From UBA5793 sp040255465 (GTDB lineage Bacteria; Planctomycetota; Phycisphaerae; Phycisphaerales; UBA5793), in NCBI GenBank assembly GCA_040255465.1, contig JBDZVA010000001.1:620001-684000 (forward strand): a stretch of DNA of 64,000 nucleotides, in the 5' to 3' direction. The notes beneath the pieces were generated by a model that was given only the letters and a program-made list of their open reading frames with translations, ran no database searches and had not been told where the DNA came from. The first letter of the stretch is position 1. Every line of letters begins with the position of its first letter. Made by a program: the position numbers and the translations under genes. Positions 28,188 to 36,994 of this stretch are shown in pieces.

Positions 28188-28567
28188 CCATCATCCTGTC
28201 CATCTGTGTGGCGGTGGTGTTTGCCGTGAGTCTCTACCTGATGACGGGTCGAGAACTCAAGAGCATTGCCATGGGCGTGTTTCTGCTGGGGCACGCGGCG
28301 AACCTGAGCATCATTGCCATGAGCCGCACGCCCGTGCGCCATGAGCCGCAATTGCTCAAGGGCGCGCCGATCCTGACGTCCGGCTTCGACGCGGCACATC
28401 CCATGAACAGCATCGTTGATCCGCTGCCCCAGGCGCTGATCCTCACGGCAATCGTCATCGGCTTTGCGGTGATGGCCTTTCTTCTCTCGCTGCTCGTGCT
28501 CACGTCGCGCAAGGCGGGCACGCTGAACCTTGAGCAACTCGGCGCCGTTGCCACGCAGGATGATTGA
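28184..28567 (+). CDS. mrpC: Na+/H+ antiporter subunit C
   Basis: A 127-residue NuoK-like subunit with three membrane helices; the segment LLGHAANLSIIAMSR and DPLPQALILTAIVIGFAV are typical of MnhC. Overlaps mrpB by 4 nt (ATGA). Confidence 0.92.
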   Translation: MTIILSICVAVVFAVSLYLMTGRELKSIAMGVFLLGHAANLSIIAMSRTPVRHEPQLLKGAPILTSGFDAAHPMNSIVDPLPQALILTAIVIGFAVMAFLLSLLVLTSRKAGTLNLEQLGAVATQDD

Positions 28568-28571
28568 ACCC

Positions 28572-30185
28572 ATGAAACTCGAAAACTTCATCATCCTGTT
28601 TATCGTGATACCGATGGGCACAGGCGTGATCGGCGTGTTCCTCAAGGAGCGCGTGAAGATCGCCCGCGTGCTTGGTGTGATGAGTTTCATCGCCACGGCG
28701 TGCCTGGCGATCGGCCTGCTCATCAATCTGCGTTCGCATCCGACGGGGATTCTCGTCTCACAGATGGGCGCGTGGCCCGCGCCGTATGGCATCTCTGTCG
28801 TGTTCGACAGTCTGTCGGGTCTGCTGCTGGCGGCGTCGTCGCTGGTGGCGCTGGCGTGCTACATCCACTCGTTTTCAACGGTTGAGCCGGTGGCGGAGAA
28901 GCGGTACTTCCACCCCATGGTGCAACTGCTCATGTTCGGGGTGAACCTTGCGTTTCTCACCGGCGACTTGTTCAACCTCTTCGTGTCCTTCGAGATCATG
29001 CTCATGGCGTCGTACTGCCTGCTGACCTTTGGCGGGACGCGGCTGCAGATGACCCAGGCGTACAAGTACGTCCTGCTCAATCTTGTCGGCTCGACGCTCT
29101 TTGTCATCGGCGCGGGACTTGTTTACGGCATGACGGGCACGCTGAACTTCGCTGACCTGGCGCTGTTTGTCAGCGAGCGGCAGGCAAAGGGCGAGGCGCT
29201 GCCGCCGGGCTTTGCGGCCCTGTCGATCTCGCTGCTGCTGGTTTTCGGCCTCAAGGGCGCGATCTTCCCGCTGTGGTTCTGGCTGCCCGATACGTACTAC
29301 ACCTGCAACGTCTCGATCGCGGGCTTGTTCGCCGGCATGCTGACCAAAGTCGGCATCTACGCGATTGCCCGGACCTTTCCGATGATCTTCGCCGTCGGCG
29401 ACTCGGATGCGCGCATGGTCGTCATGCCGCTGCTGGCGGTCTCGGCGGCGTTCACGATGTTTCTCGGCGTGCTCGGCGCGGTGTCGCACCACAACATCCG
29501 CCGCATCCTGGCCGTACACGTGATCAGCCAGGTGGGGTACATGGTCTTCGGCCTGGCGCTGATGACCGGCGTGGCCCTGGCCGGATGCCTGTTTTACATG
29601 ATCCAGCACATGGTCGTCAAGAGCTGCCTGTTCCTGTGCTGCGGCATCATCGAGCGGCACACCGGCACCGATGATCTGGAGAAGTCAGGCGGCATGCTCA
29701 AGCGCGACACCTATCTGGGCGTGATCTTCTTCATCGCCGCGATGAGTCTCGTCGGCTTGCCGCCGCTGAGCGGGTTCTTCGGGAAACTGGTCATCATCCG
29801 CGAGGGATGGGAGTCGAAGTGGTGGCTGTCGATCTTCGGCCTGCTGACCGGGGCGCTGACGCTGCTGTCGATGCTCAAGATCTGGGGTTATGCCTTCTGG
29901 TCGCCGGCGGCCAAGCCGATCGAGCGCACGCCGCAGAACATGCCCAACACGAGTTCGCTGCGGCCGGCGTATGTCGGCGCGACCATGCTCGTTGTCGTGG
30001 CCCTGTTCCTCGGGTTCGGCGCGCAGCCGGTGTATGACATCGCGTTCCGGGCCGGCAATCAACTGGTCAACCCCGATGAGTACATCACGGCCGTGCTCGG
30101 GCCGCACGCGCTGGACAATCTCGCGAAGTACCGGCAAGAGGCGACCCGGCTTGCGGCGGTCGCGGGCGTGGAGGTCATGCCATGA
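28572..30185 (+). CDS. mrpD: Na+/H+ antiporter subunit D
   Basis: A 537-residue NuoM/NuoN-like subunit with about 14 helices. Core motif WFWLPDTYYTCNVSIAGLFAG with the conserved Lys on the following helix (TKVGIY), and SHHNIRRILAVHVISQVGYM. Start assigned at ATG 28572; an in-frame ATG at 28560 overlaps the mrpC stop and is also possible. Confidence 0.92.
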   Translation: MKLENFIILFIVIPMGTGVIGVFLKERVKIARVLGVMSFIATACLAIGLLINLRSHPTGILVSQMGAWPAPYGISVVFDSLSGLLLAASSLVALACYIHSFSTVEPVAEKRYFHPMVQLLMFGVNLAFLTGDLFNLFVSFEIMLMASYCLLTFGGTRLQMTQAYKYVLLNLVGSTLFVIGAGLVYGMTGTLNFADLALFVSERQAKGEALPPGFAALSISLLLVFGLKGAIFPLWFWLPDTYYTCNVSIAGLFAGMLTKVGIYAIARTFPMIFAVGDSDARMVVMPLLAVSAAFTMFLGVLGAVSHHNIRRILAVHVISQVGYMVFGLALMTGVALAGCLFYMIQHMVVKSCLFLCCGIIERHTGTDDLEKSGGMLKRDTYLGVIFFIAAMSLVGLPPLSGFFGKLVIIREGWESKWWLSIFGLLTGALTLLSMLKIWGYAFWSPAAKPIERTPQNMPNTSSLRPAYVGATMLVVVALFLGFGAQPVYDIAFRAGNQLVNPDEYITAVLGPHALDNLAKYRQEATRLAAVAGVEVMP

Positions 30186-30658
30186 TGTGGGCGTTCCTGC
30201 TCAACCTGTTTCTGACCGTCGTCTACGTCATGCTGACGGCCAACACCTCGACGCCGAACGTGATCATCGGTTTTGCGATCGGCTTCTTCGTGATCTCGCT
30301 CTACGGGCTGACGAAGAAGGGGCCAACCTATCCCGGCAAGGTGTGGCGGCTGATGCGCTTCAGTGTGTATTTCATCAAGATCCTCACGCAGGCGAACATC
30401 AAGATTGCCTGGGAGTGCATCACGCCCGGCCTCACCCAGACGCCGCGCATCCTGCGCCACGACGTCTCCGATTTGAACGACACGCAACTGACGGTGCTGG
30501 CCAACAGCATCACGCTCACGCCGGGCACGCTGGTCGTGGATGTGTCCGACGATCACAAGTGGCTCTATGTCCACTGCATGTACGCGCAGGATCGGTCCAG
30601 CGCGATTGCGGAACTCCGCGATCTTCACGATCGGCTCAAGCAGGAGGTGTTCACTTGA
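30182..30658 (+). CDS. mrpE: Na+/H+ antiporter subunit E
   Basis: A 158-residue MnhE protein: two N-terminal helices, then a cytoplasmic domain with the family motif NSITLTPGTLVVDVSDD. Start overlaps mrpD (ATGATG). Confidence 0.92.
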   Translation: MMWAFLLNLFLTVVYVMLTANTSTPNVIIGFAIGFFVISLYGLTKKGPTYPGKVWRLMRFSVYFIKILTQANIKIAWECITPGLTQTPRILRHDVSDLNDTQLTVLANSITLTPGTLVVDVSDDHKWLYVHCMYAQDRSSAIAELRDLHDRLKQEVFT

Positions 30659-31026
30659 ACGGCCTGTGTTCGACCATTCTGATGCTGGCCGAGGAAGCGA
30701 CGCCGCACGCCGCCGCCGCGGAAGCGCACATCACCAGTCCGCTTCAGCCCGTCCTCTTCTTCATTCTCGAAATCGGCGCGATCCTTGCCATTGTCGGCAT
30801 GATGCTGTGCCTCTATCGCATGGTCAAGGGACCGCACCTGGCTGACCGCGTCCTCTCGGGCGACACGCTTGCGTACCAGGTCGTCGGCCTCGTCATCCTG
30901 CTCACCGTGCGGATGGAGTCGACGACCTATCTCGACGGGGCGCTGGTCGTGGCGATCATCGGCTTTGCCAGCACGCTCGCGTTCGCGCAATACATCGGCA
31001 ACCTCAAGAGGCAGACCAACCCATGA
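30655..31026 (+). CDS. mrpF: Na+/H+ antiporter subunit F, TTG start
   Basis: A 123-residue MnhF protein with three helices and the core PHLADRVLSGDTLAYQVVG. There is no ATG at the expected place: the start is taken as TTG 30655, which overlaps the mrpE stop as TTGA, matching the 4-nt overlaps of the rest of the operon. ATG at 30682 is the alternative (114 residues). The N-terminus is about 30 residues longer than usual. Confidence 0.85.
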   Translation: MNGLCSTILMLAEEATPHAAAAEAHITSPLQPVLFFILEIGAILAIVGMMLCLYRMVKGPHLADRVLSGDTLAYQVVGLVILLTVRMESTTYLDGALVVAIIGFASTLAFAQYIGNLKRQTNP

Positions 31027-31478
31027 TCTGGGCGACCATCGGCGACATCTTCAGCATCTTCTTTGCGCTGGCGGGCATGTTCTTCATGTTCGTCGGCGCC
31101 ATCGGCGTCGTGCGACTGCCCGACGCCTACAACCGCCTGCACGCGACCAGCAAGTGTTCGACGCTGGGGATCATGGGCCTGGCGCTGGCGGCCGTGTTCC
31201 ACGTTGGCACGCTGGCCGTGACGACCAAGGCGCTGATGACCATCGTTTTCGCCTTTGTCGCTTCTCCCGTTGGTTCGCACATGCTCGCCAAGGCGGCGCA
31301 CATCGACGGCATGAAGCCGTGGGATCGTCAACTCTCCGACGAACTGCAACAGGACAAGGATCGCCAGTCGGGAAAGTCGCCAAGTAACGCGCCGCGCGGC
31401 ATGAAGCTGCCGGGGCAGGCCAAAGGCGCCAAGCCTGCCGGTCCCGACTCAACGGCCCGCATGTCGGCGGCGGTGTAA
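31023..31478 (+). CDS. mrpG: Na+/H+ antiporter subunit G
   Basis: A 151-residue MnhG protein: three helices with GVVRLPDAYNRLHATSKCST as the family signature, then a ~45-residue disordered cytoplasmic tail rich in Lys, Gln and Ala that most MnhG proteins lack. Last gene of the operon; start overlaps mrpF by 4 nt (ATGA). Confidence 0.92.
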   Translation: MIWATIGDIFSIFFALAGMFFMFVGAIGVVRLPDAYNRLHATSKCSTLGIMGLALAAVFHVGTLAVTTKALMTIVFAFVASPVGSHMLAKAAHIDGMKPWDRQLSDELQQDKDRQSGKSPSNAPRGMKLPGQAKGAKPAGPDSTARMSAAV

Positions 31479-31507
31479 ACCTCCTGCTGCCGGCGCGCGA
31501 GCGGCGA

Positions 31508-31513
31508 TATGAT
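31508..31513 (+). promoter_or_regulatory. -10 hexamer TATGAT, 5 nt before start
   Basis: TATGAT then CGCGC then ATG (31519). Predicts a leaderless mRNA for the NYN gene; identical CGCGC spacing is seen before hscB. Confidence 0.45.
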
Positions 31514-31518
31514 CGCGC

Positions 31519-32193
31519 ATGGCCCTTCTCGTTGACACCTACAACGTCCTGCACACCACCGGTGTGCTGCCGCCCGACCTCGCCGGGCTGGGTGTCTTTG
31601 ATCTGCGCGACCTGATTCTGACCAGCCGCTTTCGCCACATGCCCGTGGTGCTCGTGTGCGATGGCCTCGGTCCGGGCGTGCGCGGGGCTGACGAGGCGAG
31701 CACGTCCGTCGACGAGGGAATCACGATCTACTACGCCGGCACGCACCGTGATGCCGACACGCACATCGAGCGGGCCGTGCGGGCGTGTACCGACCCGCAC
31801 CGACTCAACGTCGTGTCGTCCGACCGTCGCATCATGCGCGCCGCCCGGCGACGACGTTGCCGCCTGATGACCTCGGATGTGTTTCTCGAGACGCTCGAGT
31901 CCGACTGGCGCCGCGCCGGGCGAAAGGCGGCCGCGCCGACGCAGGCGTACAGCATTCCGCTGGATCCCGGCAGTATCGAGTGGTGGCGGGAGTACTTCGG
32001 CCTCGATCCGCGCATGAGTGAGGACGAACCCCAGGCGACCCACCTTCCCCGGCCAGTCCCGGCGCGGCCCGCGGCGCCGCCGACCAGGCCGCAGGCGGGC
32101 CGGCGGCCGCCAGAGCCCGGTTCGCGCATCGACGGAGTGAACGGCCCCGACGAGATCGACGTCGACTCCCTTGATACCGGGCAGTTTCTCTGA
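31519..32193 (+). CDS. NYN-domain ribonuclease (YacP/Rae1-like)
   Basis: A 224-residue protein with an N-terminal PIN-like NYN domain: LLVDTYNVLHTTG (first Asp), VVLVCDGLGPG, YYAGTHRDADTHIERAV (acidic pair) and NVVSSDRRIMRAARRR. This is the YacP/Rae1 pattern; Rae1 cuts mRNA in the ribosome A site in Bacillus. The C-terminal ~60 residues are Pro/Arg-rich and disordered, and unusual for the family. Monocistronic by its own promoter. Confidence 0.8.
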   Translation: MALLVDTYNVLHTTGVLPPDLAGLGVFDLRDLILTSRFRHMPVVLVCDGLGPGVRGADEASTSVDEGITIYYAGTHRDADTHIERAVRACTDPHRLNVVSSDRRIMRAARRRRCRLMTSDVFLETLESDWRRAGRKAAAPTQAYSIPLDPGSIEWWREYFGLDPRMSEDEPQATHLPRPVPARPAAPPTRPQAGRRPPEPGSRIDGVNGPDEIDVDSLDTGQFL

Positions 32194-32340
32194 TTCCCTG
32201 GCCCGATAACCGCTGCCCCTCCCCCCAACTGAAACGCCACCCGCCGGTACAATGTCGCACCGATGCCGCACACCTCAGGCGACGCCGGTCGGCCTGCGCT
32301 CGCAGCCGGGAGTGATCGACCTCAACCAGGAGAGAGAGAA

Positions 32341-33312
32341 ATGAGCATCAGAATGGCGCTGTCGGCTGCGGTCGTCGCGGCGATGATTGGCGCGCGGCCC
32401 GCGCTGGCGCGCGATGTCATCCAGTACGACTTCACGCTCGACATGCAGCGATCCGGTGTCGATCTGGCAGTGGACGCCGGCGCGCTGACCATCGGCACGC
32501 TCATCGGCAATTGGGATCTCAACTCCAATCCCGCCGGCACGCGCACCAAGCCCGGCCTGTTCGGATCGTTCGGCGCTGAGGAAAACGTCGCCGTCGATCT
32601 GGAACTCGGCCTGAGGCTCGGTGGGCGCGTCAACACGCGCTCGGCTGGCGCGTTCCGATTCGCGCTCGATACGCAGGCCGGCACCGTGGCGACCTCCGGC
32701 TACAGCGTCGATCTGCTCGCGGGTGGATCCGCTAACCTGCCGCTGACCATCTCACTGCTCACCGATTCGTTCCGCACGCGCAATCCCAGCTCCACCTACA
32801 TCGGCGGCATTCCGATCGACCTGCCCATCGGCGATGTCACGCTCACGCGACTCACGGCCACGCAGATCGACGGGCCCTCCGTCGGCGTGCTCACGCCGCT
32901 CGGCGGCAATGAGTATGACTTTGCCGCTCTCTTCAGTGTTGAGATCGAGGCGGCGTTTGATCTGCTCGGCAACGAGTTCATCCTGCCGGCGACGCCGTTT
33001 CCGTTCGGCTTCCAGGGGCGGCTGACGCTCAACGGCGGCAGCGCTGAACTGATGTCGCTCGACGCCATCGACCTGAGCCAGGTGACGAACCCCGACCTTG
33101 CCCTGCCGCAGTTCCCTTTCGACCTGCCCACGATCCTTCCGCCGGGCGATACCGCCCACCTGCTCTTTGATCTGCTGCTGAGCGAAGTAGCGCTTTCGAT
33201 GAACGGCTCGTATGAGACCTATGCCAACGGCACCCTCGTCCCCGCGCCCGGCGCTGCGGGTTTGCTGCTGCTGGGCATGGGCGCGGTTGTGGGCCGGCGC
33301 CGCCGCCGTTGA
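32341..33312 (+). CDS. PEP-CTERM-type secreted protein
   Basis: A 323-residue exported protein: signal peptide ending PALARDV, a beta-rich body without cysteine, and a C-terminal sorting tail VPAPGAAGLLLLGMGAVVG followed by RRRRR. That tail (Pro-x-Pro, hydrophobic helix, Arg cluster) is the PEP-CTERM signal, cut and sorted by an exosortase in exopolysaccharide-producing bacteria. SD AGGAGAGAG precedes the ATG. A TACAAT hexamer at 32248-32253 is a likely -10, giving a leader of about 80 nt. The exosortase gene is not in the window. Confidence 0.75.
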   Translation: MSIRMALSAAVVAAMIGARPALARDVIQYDFTLDMQRSGVDLAVDAGALTIGTLIGNWDLNSNPAGTRTKPGLFGSFGAEENVAVDLELGLRLGGRVNTRSAGAFRFALDTQAGTVATSGYSVDLLAGGSANLPLTISLLTDSFRTRNPSSTYIGGIPIDLPIGDVTLTRLTATQIDGPSVGVLTPLGGNEYDFAALFSVEIEAAFDLLGNEFILPATPFPFGFQGRLTLNGGSAELMSLDAIDLSQVTNPDLALPQFPFDLPTILPPGDTAHLLFDLLLSEVALSMNGSYETYANGTLVPAPGAAGLLLLGMGAVVGRRRRR

Positions 33313-33387
33313 GTGACGGCGGATTGAAAAGCGGACGCTCGAAGCGGCGGACTACGATCCGCAGACGCTGCCGAGGATTGCTGCCGC

Positions 33388-33831
33388 ATGACCAACGCCC
33401 GCGCCTTGAAATGCCCGAAGTGCAGTTATGACCTCACGGGTCTGACGATCAACCGCTGTCCGGAATGCGGCGGCGTGTTCGACCCCGTGGCGCTGGCGTG
33501 GGATCAGTCGTGCCATCGGCCCCGCTGGTGGATGGCGCTGCTGGCGGTGCTCTTCTGCGCCTACGCCCCATTTGCCTTGTGGATTCCGTTCCAGTCTCAG
33601 GCGATCTGGTTCAAACTGTGGGTGATCCTGCCGGGCTTCTTTGTGGGCATGTTTTGGCACCCTAATGAGCCGCTGGAGTTCATCATAATGAGTGTGGTTA
33701 CGCTGATCGTGCTCGTCGGCGGCACTTGGCTCGCCTCGCGCCGCTGGTGGCTGTTTGGCGTGGTCTGCGTGTTCCTGCTTCTCGGCGCCGGTCTCAACGC
33801 CTGGGGCTCGTACGCCGTCTCGCGGGTGTAA
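33388..33831 (+). CDS. Zinc-ribbon membrane protein
   Basis: A 147-residue protein: N-terminal zinc ribbon CPKC (about 10-13) and CPEC (about 29-32), spacer YDLTGLTINR typical of planctomycete zinc-ribbon anchors, then three or four hydrophobic helices. Function unknown. A TACGAT hexamer at 33353-33358 may be its -10. Confidence 0.6.
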   Translation: MTNARALKCPKCSYDLTGLTINRCPECGGVFDPVALAWDQSCHRPRWWMALLAVLFCAYAPFALWIPFQSQAIWFKLWVILPGFFVGMFWHPNEPLEFIIMSVVTLIVLVGGTWLASRRWWLFGVVCVFLLLGAGLNAWGSYAVSRV

Positions 33832-33866
33832 TGCATTCGCTGTGCCTTCGTCCTACACTGGGCCCG

Positions 33867-34625
33867 ATGCATCTGGTCTATCTCGACGAGTCAGGCAATA
33901 CGGGCACAAATCTGTCCGACGCTCAACAACCCTGGTTCGTTCTCGCAGCACTCATCGTCCCCGAAGCGACTTGGCAGTTACTTGAGCAGGAATTGCTGGC
34001 CGCCCTCGAATCTGTATTTCCGGTGCGGGAACCCGAGTTCGAGGTGCACGCGCAACAGCTTCGCAATGGTGCTGGCTGTTTCCGAGGAGTAGATCTTCCG
34101 ACCCGGTTGGCGCTCCGAGACCAGTGGTTCGAAATCGCCCGGCGCCACAACGTGCGACTCGTCTATCGCGCCATCGAAAAGAGCCGGTTTAAGCAGTGGA
34201 CGGAGGCCACATTTGGGTCAGGTGTGCAGATCAACCCGCATGTTGCCGCCTTTCCCCTCATCGCCGTTGCGATAAATGAGTATCTTGCCTCTCAGTCTCC
34301 TCCGGCCCTGGGGATACTCATCTCGGATGAAAATCTCGAGGTTGTTCGCGATATTGAGAAGTCGTTGCGGGTGCTTCGAAGCACACAGGGAATCCTGAGG
34401 CTCGACCGCATCATCGAGAAAGGGTTCTTCGTCGACTCTCGCAAGAGCCTCGTGCTGCAGCTCGTAGACCTGTGTGCGTATGCACTGCGCCGGCACGTCG
34501 AAGGACCGCTCCGCCAAAAAGACCTTGACCGGGTGGCCTACGAGAACATACAGCCATTGATCCATCGCGGGAACGAGCGCACGATGGATGTGATCAAGTG
34601 GCTGACGGATGAGCGAAAAAAGTAG
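33867..34625 (+). CDS. DUF3800-family protein
   Basis: A 252-residue protein beginning LVYLDESGNTG, the hallmark of DUF3800, a putative RNase H-like nuclease family found mostly on phages, defence islands and other mobile DNA. Later conserved-looking blocks: ALIVPEATW, VHAQQLRNG, ISDENLE (acidic), DRIIEKGFFVDS and LVLQLVDLCAYALRRH. The coding sequence is visibly less GC-rich than its neighbours, which suggests recent acquisition. TACACT (33854-33859) lies 7 nt before the ATG; a longer frame from 33726 lacks support. Confidence 0.75.
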   Translation: MHLVYLDESGNTGTNLSDAQQPWFVLAALIVPEATWQLLEQELLAALESVFPVREPEFEVHAQQLRNGAGCFRGVDLPTRLALRDQWFEIARRHNVRLVYRAIEKSRFKQWTEATFGSGVQINPHVAAFPLIAVAINEYLASQSPPALGILISDENLEVVRDIEKSLRVLRSTQGILRLDRIIEKGFFVDSRKSLVLQLVDLCAYALRRHVEGPLRQKDLDRVAYENIQPLIHRGNERTMDVIKWLTDERKK

Positions 34626-34754
34626 CGACCAGGGACTGAGTCCAGAGTCGGTTGACACCGGCTCATACTGGCCGCTAAATGATTATACGGCTCGAATCCG
34701 GGTTGGGTTCACCAGGTATTTGGCCACGGCGACAAATACTCCATAAGAACCCGA

Positions 34755-35552
34755 TTATCGCCCCACACGCCGCATCACGTACACGGCGGCGTACATGCCG
34801 GCAATATCCTCGCGATCGACGATGCGCGGCTCGTACTTCTCATTGAGCGGCTGGAGTCGAATCAGTCTTCCGTCCTCGCCTTCGAAGAACACGCGCTTGA
34901 ACGTCGTCTCATGGTCGCGCTCCAGGCGCACGAAGCAATCGCTGCCATCGGGCGTCGCCGCCGCCGGCGAGAAGACGATCACATCACCCTCGTGGTACTG
35001 CGGCTCCATCGAGTCGCCAATCACGCGGGCGGCAAAAGCGTCGCCATCACCGAGGTCGGGGCACGGCAGGTAGTCATCGGCGACGGCGGCGGGGTAGTCG
35101 AGGTCGGTGAAGTCGCGCGGCACGCCGGCCGCGACGTCGTTGATCACCGGCACGTGCATCCTGAGCGGCTGGGGGTCATCGAGATTGGCGGCGTGATCTT
35201 CGATAAAGCGATGCAGCATGCCCGATTCGAGGAGCGCATCGAGATTCGGCCCCTTCTCGATGAGACAGCGCGCCAGCGCCGCCGCCCGCTCATCGCGCTG
35301 CCGCATCGCCGCGAGTTCACGCTGGACGACGCGCGGCGTCGCTTCCCAGCATGCGGCGTCAACAAGTTGACCCGGATCGAGATTGAGCGCCTGTTCCAGG
35401 GCTGCCAGCAACGGCTCGGCCGGTGTGGCCCGGGCCCCGGTCTCGATCATTGAGAGATACGCCCGGCCGCACCCCACGCGGTCGGCCACCTGCTGGAGCG
35501 TCAAGCCCAGCGATCGCCGCCTCTGCCTGATCATGGACCCGATCGTGGACAT
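34755..35552 (-). CDS. CI/LexA-like repressor with S24 peptidase domain
   Basis: A 265-residue transcription repressor. XRE-type HTH at about 8-40 (TLQQVADRVGCGRAYLSMIE), a linker, then a LexA-like S24 domain with the Ala142-Gly143 self-cleavage pair (DVAAGVPRDF), nucleophile Ser181 (VIGDSMEPQYHEGDVIVF) and Lys219 (ETTFKRVFF). Such proteins cleave when RecA filaments form, so an SOS-type switch is expected. GGAG seven bases before the ATG fixes the start. Divergent from the packaging operon at 35820, which it probably represses; a 16-bp palindrome lies between (35738-35753). Confidence 0.85.
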   Translation of the reverse strand: MSTIGSMIRQRRRSLGLTLQQVADRVGCGRAYLSMIETGARATPAEPLLAALEQALNLDPGQLVDAACWEATPRVVQRELAAMRQRDERAAALARCLIEKGPNLDALLESGMLHRFIEDHAANLDDPQPLRMHVPVINDVAAGVPRDFTDLDYPAAVADDYLPCPDLGDGDAFAARVIGDSMEPQYHEGDVIVFSPAAATPDGSDCFVRLERDHETTFKRVFFEGEDGRLIRLQPLNEKYEPRIVDREDIAGMYAAVYVMRRVGR

Positions 35553-35578
35553 CAAACCACTCCGCTCAGAGCCATTTC

Positions 35579-35720
35579 GCCACGGAGTCACAGGGGCACG
35601 GAGGAATCCAGAGAAGACGGCTCAGATTGCCAGCAGTCATATTGAAGGACGAAATCGTCTAAGCCATTCTGGTTCAAGCACTTAGGTCTTCTCTCCGTGC
35701 TCTCCGTGACTCGGTGGTGG
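35579..35720. repeat. Inverted pair of a CACGGAG-type dispersed repeat
   Basis: The left copy (35579-35618) reads CCACGGAGTCAC...GCACGGAG...AGAAGAC; the right copy (35686-35720) is the same unit reversed (GTCTTCTCTCCGTGCTCTCC then GTGACTCGGTGG). The type is a short interspersed repeat. Both lie between the repressor and the operon it probably controls, about 70 bp apart. Confidence 0.55.
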
Positions 35721-35737
35721 CTTTCCCGCTTCAGATT

Positions 35738-35753
35738 CGCGCACAGGTGCGCG
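35738..35753. promoter_or_regulatory. Candidate repressor operator
   Basis: CGCGCAC-AG-GTGCGCG, a perfect 7-bp inverted repeat with a 2-bp centre, 30 bp before the -35 of the operon promoter. Its position and symmetry fit a dimeric HTH repressor such as the S24 protein encoded divergently. Confidence 0.45.
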
Positions 35754-35782
35754 CGTTGTTCACGACTTCGTAAACTCTTTTC

Positions 35783-35810
35783 TTGACACCGTATAAAAGC
35801 CTAACATACT
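35783..35810 (+). promoter_or_regulatory. Sigma-70-type promoter of the packaging operon
   Basis: TTGACA (35783-35788), 16-bp spacer, CATACT (35805-35810). The ATG of the first gene is 9 nt downstream, so the leader is only a few bases. The spacer is AT-rich. This is one of the best consensus promoters in the window. Confidence 0.6.
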
Positions 35811-35819
35811 TCCCCCGTC

Positions 35820-36302
35820 ATGTCAAGCGAAATTCTCCAAATCGCGGCAACGGCGGAATCAAATCACCAAAATCACGGACGCGAGGTTGTTCTCGACCAG
35901 CGGCCGGGGCAGCGCGGAGATGACGACTGGGTGCTCCACCGCGCGCTCTACCTGAACCCGGCCGACCGAGCCATCGTCGAAGGCTTCTACGACAAGGGCA
36001 TGTCCGCGAACCAACTGGCCAGCCTCGTCGGCGTCCATCCCGGCACGGTGCGGCGACGGACGCGCCAACTCCTTCGCCACCTGCGCAGTCCGCTCTTCGG
36101 CTTCATTCTCGCGCATCGCGGCCAGTGGACGCGGCAGCGCCGCACCGTGGCCGAGATGCACCTCCTCCAGCGCCATCCCCTGCGTGAAACCGCCCGGCGC
36201 GGCAAACTCACCCTGCACATCGTCCGCCGCGAGACTGACGCCATCCTCGCCCAGTTCGAGATGCAGCGCTTCGAGTTCGAGCCGAAGGCGAGGCGAGCAT
36301 GA
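35820..36302 (+). CDS. Sigma-region-4-like HTH protein, first gene of packaging operon
   Basis: A 160-residue basic protein. LNPADRAIVEGFYDKGMSAN and LASLVGVHPGTVRRRTRQLL form a sigma-70 region 4-like helix-turn-helix (about residues 40-82). A second helical unit follows (AEMHLLQRHPLRETARRGKL). It may activate the downstream genes or be part of the terminase or replication complex; nothing here proves either. The next gene overlaps by 4 nt (ATGA). Confidence 0.55.
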   Translation: MSSEILQIAATAESNHQNHGREVVLDQRPGQRGDDDWVLHRALYLNPADRAIVEGFYDKGMSANQLASLVGVHPGTVRRRTRQLLRHLRSPLFGFILAHRGQWTRQRRTVAEMHLLQRHPLRETARRGKLTLHIVRRETDAILAQFEMQRFEFEPKARRA

Positions 36303-36994
36303 CCTGGTCGCGCGACATCACCATCGAGCGGGCGGTGCCGACCGCCGTGGAACCAAGCGATCGTGTGCTGGAGATTGCAGCAATGTTCGGCCTCGGCGTG
36401 GATGACCAGCACCAGCGCATCGTCGTGCCGCGCACCGACTTGAATCTGTGCGGCGGTGAAGTGATCTTCATCACCGGTCCCAGCGGAAGCGGCAAGTCCA
36501 CCATCCTCCGCTGCATCGCCGATGAAGTGCGCGGCTGCCTGCGTTTTGAGGATGTGCTGGGCGACGACGACGATCGCCCCATTGTCGAACAGATCGGCAA
36601 GACGATCGAGGAAGCCGCGCTCATCCTCTCGCTGGCCGGGCTCGCTGATGCGTTCATCATGCTCCGTCGGCCGAGCGAACTGAGCGATGGCCAGCGCTAC
36701 CGCTTCGGCTTGGCTCGTCTCATCGAGCGCGCCACCCACGCCGATGAACTGGCCGAGATCGTCGTGCTGGCGGACGAGTTCGGCGCAACGCTCGATCGAC
36801 TCACGGCCTCGGTCGTGGCGTGCAACGTGGGCAAGTGGGTGCGCCGCTGTCCGCGGGTATGCTTCGTCGCGGCGACGACGCACGAAGATCTCATCGAAGC
36901 GATCAATCCGGACGTCATCGTGTACAAACCGCTCGGCGGCGGCGTCGAGATCCACCGACGCGACGAGAACGCAGACGGTGAGTGCGAATCGTGA
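36299..36994 (+). CDS. ABC-type ATPase of the packaging operon
   Basis: A 231-residue stand-alone ABC ATPase: Walker A GPSGSGKST (60-68), signature LSDGQRYRFGLARLI (128-142), Walker B IVVLADEFGATLD with Asp159-Glu160, H-loop His195 (TTHEDL). It lacks membrane segments and no permease is near. The nearest known theme is COG2401 (MK0520-like), an ABC ATPase fused to an acetyltransferase; here the GNAT is the next gene and overlaps it by 4 nt (GTGA). Role in the phage-like module unknown; it could act on nucleic acid, as SMC/Rad50-like or UvrA-like ABC ATPases do. Confidence 0.7.
   Translation: MTWSRDITIERAVPTAVEPSDRVLEIAAMFGLGVDDQHQRIVVPRTDLNLCGGEVIFITGPSGSGKSTILRCIADEVRGCLRFEDVLGDDDDRPIVEQIGKTIEEAALILSLAGLADAFIMLRRPSELSDGQRYRFGLARLIERATHADELAEIVVLADEFGATLDRLTASVVACNVGKWVRRCPRVCFVAATTHEDLIEAINPDVIVYKPLGGGVEIHRRDENADGECES

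Noticed and set aside
34652..34681. TTGACA with a possible TAAATG -10 after the DUF3800 gene, hinting at a small RNA
   Set aside because: The -10 is poor at every usual spacing and no terminator hairpin follows. The 34626-34754 gap is left without a feature.
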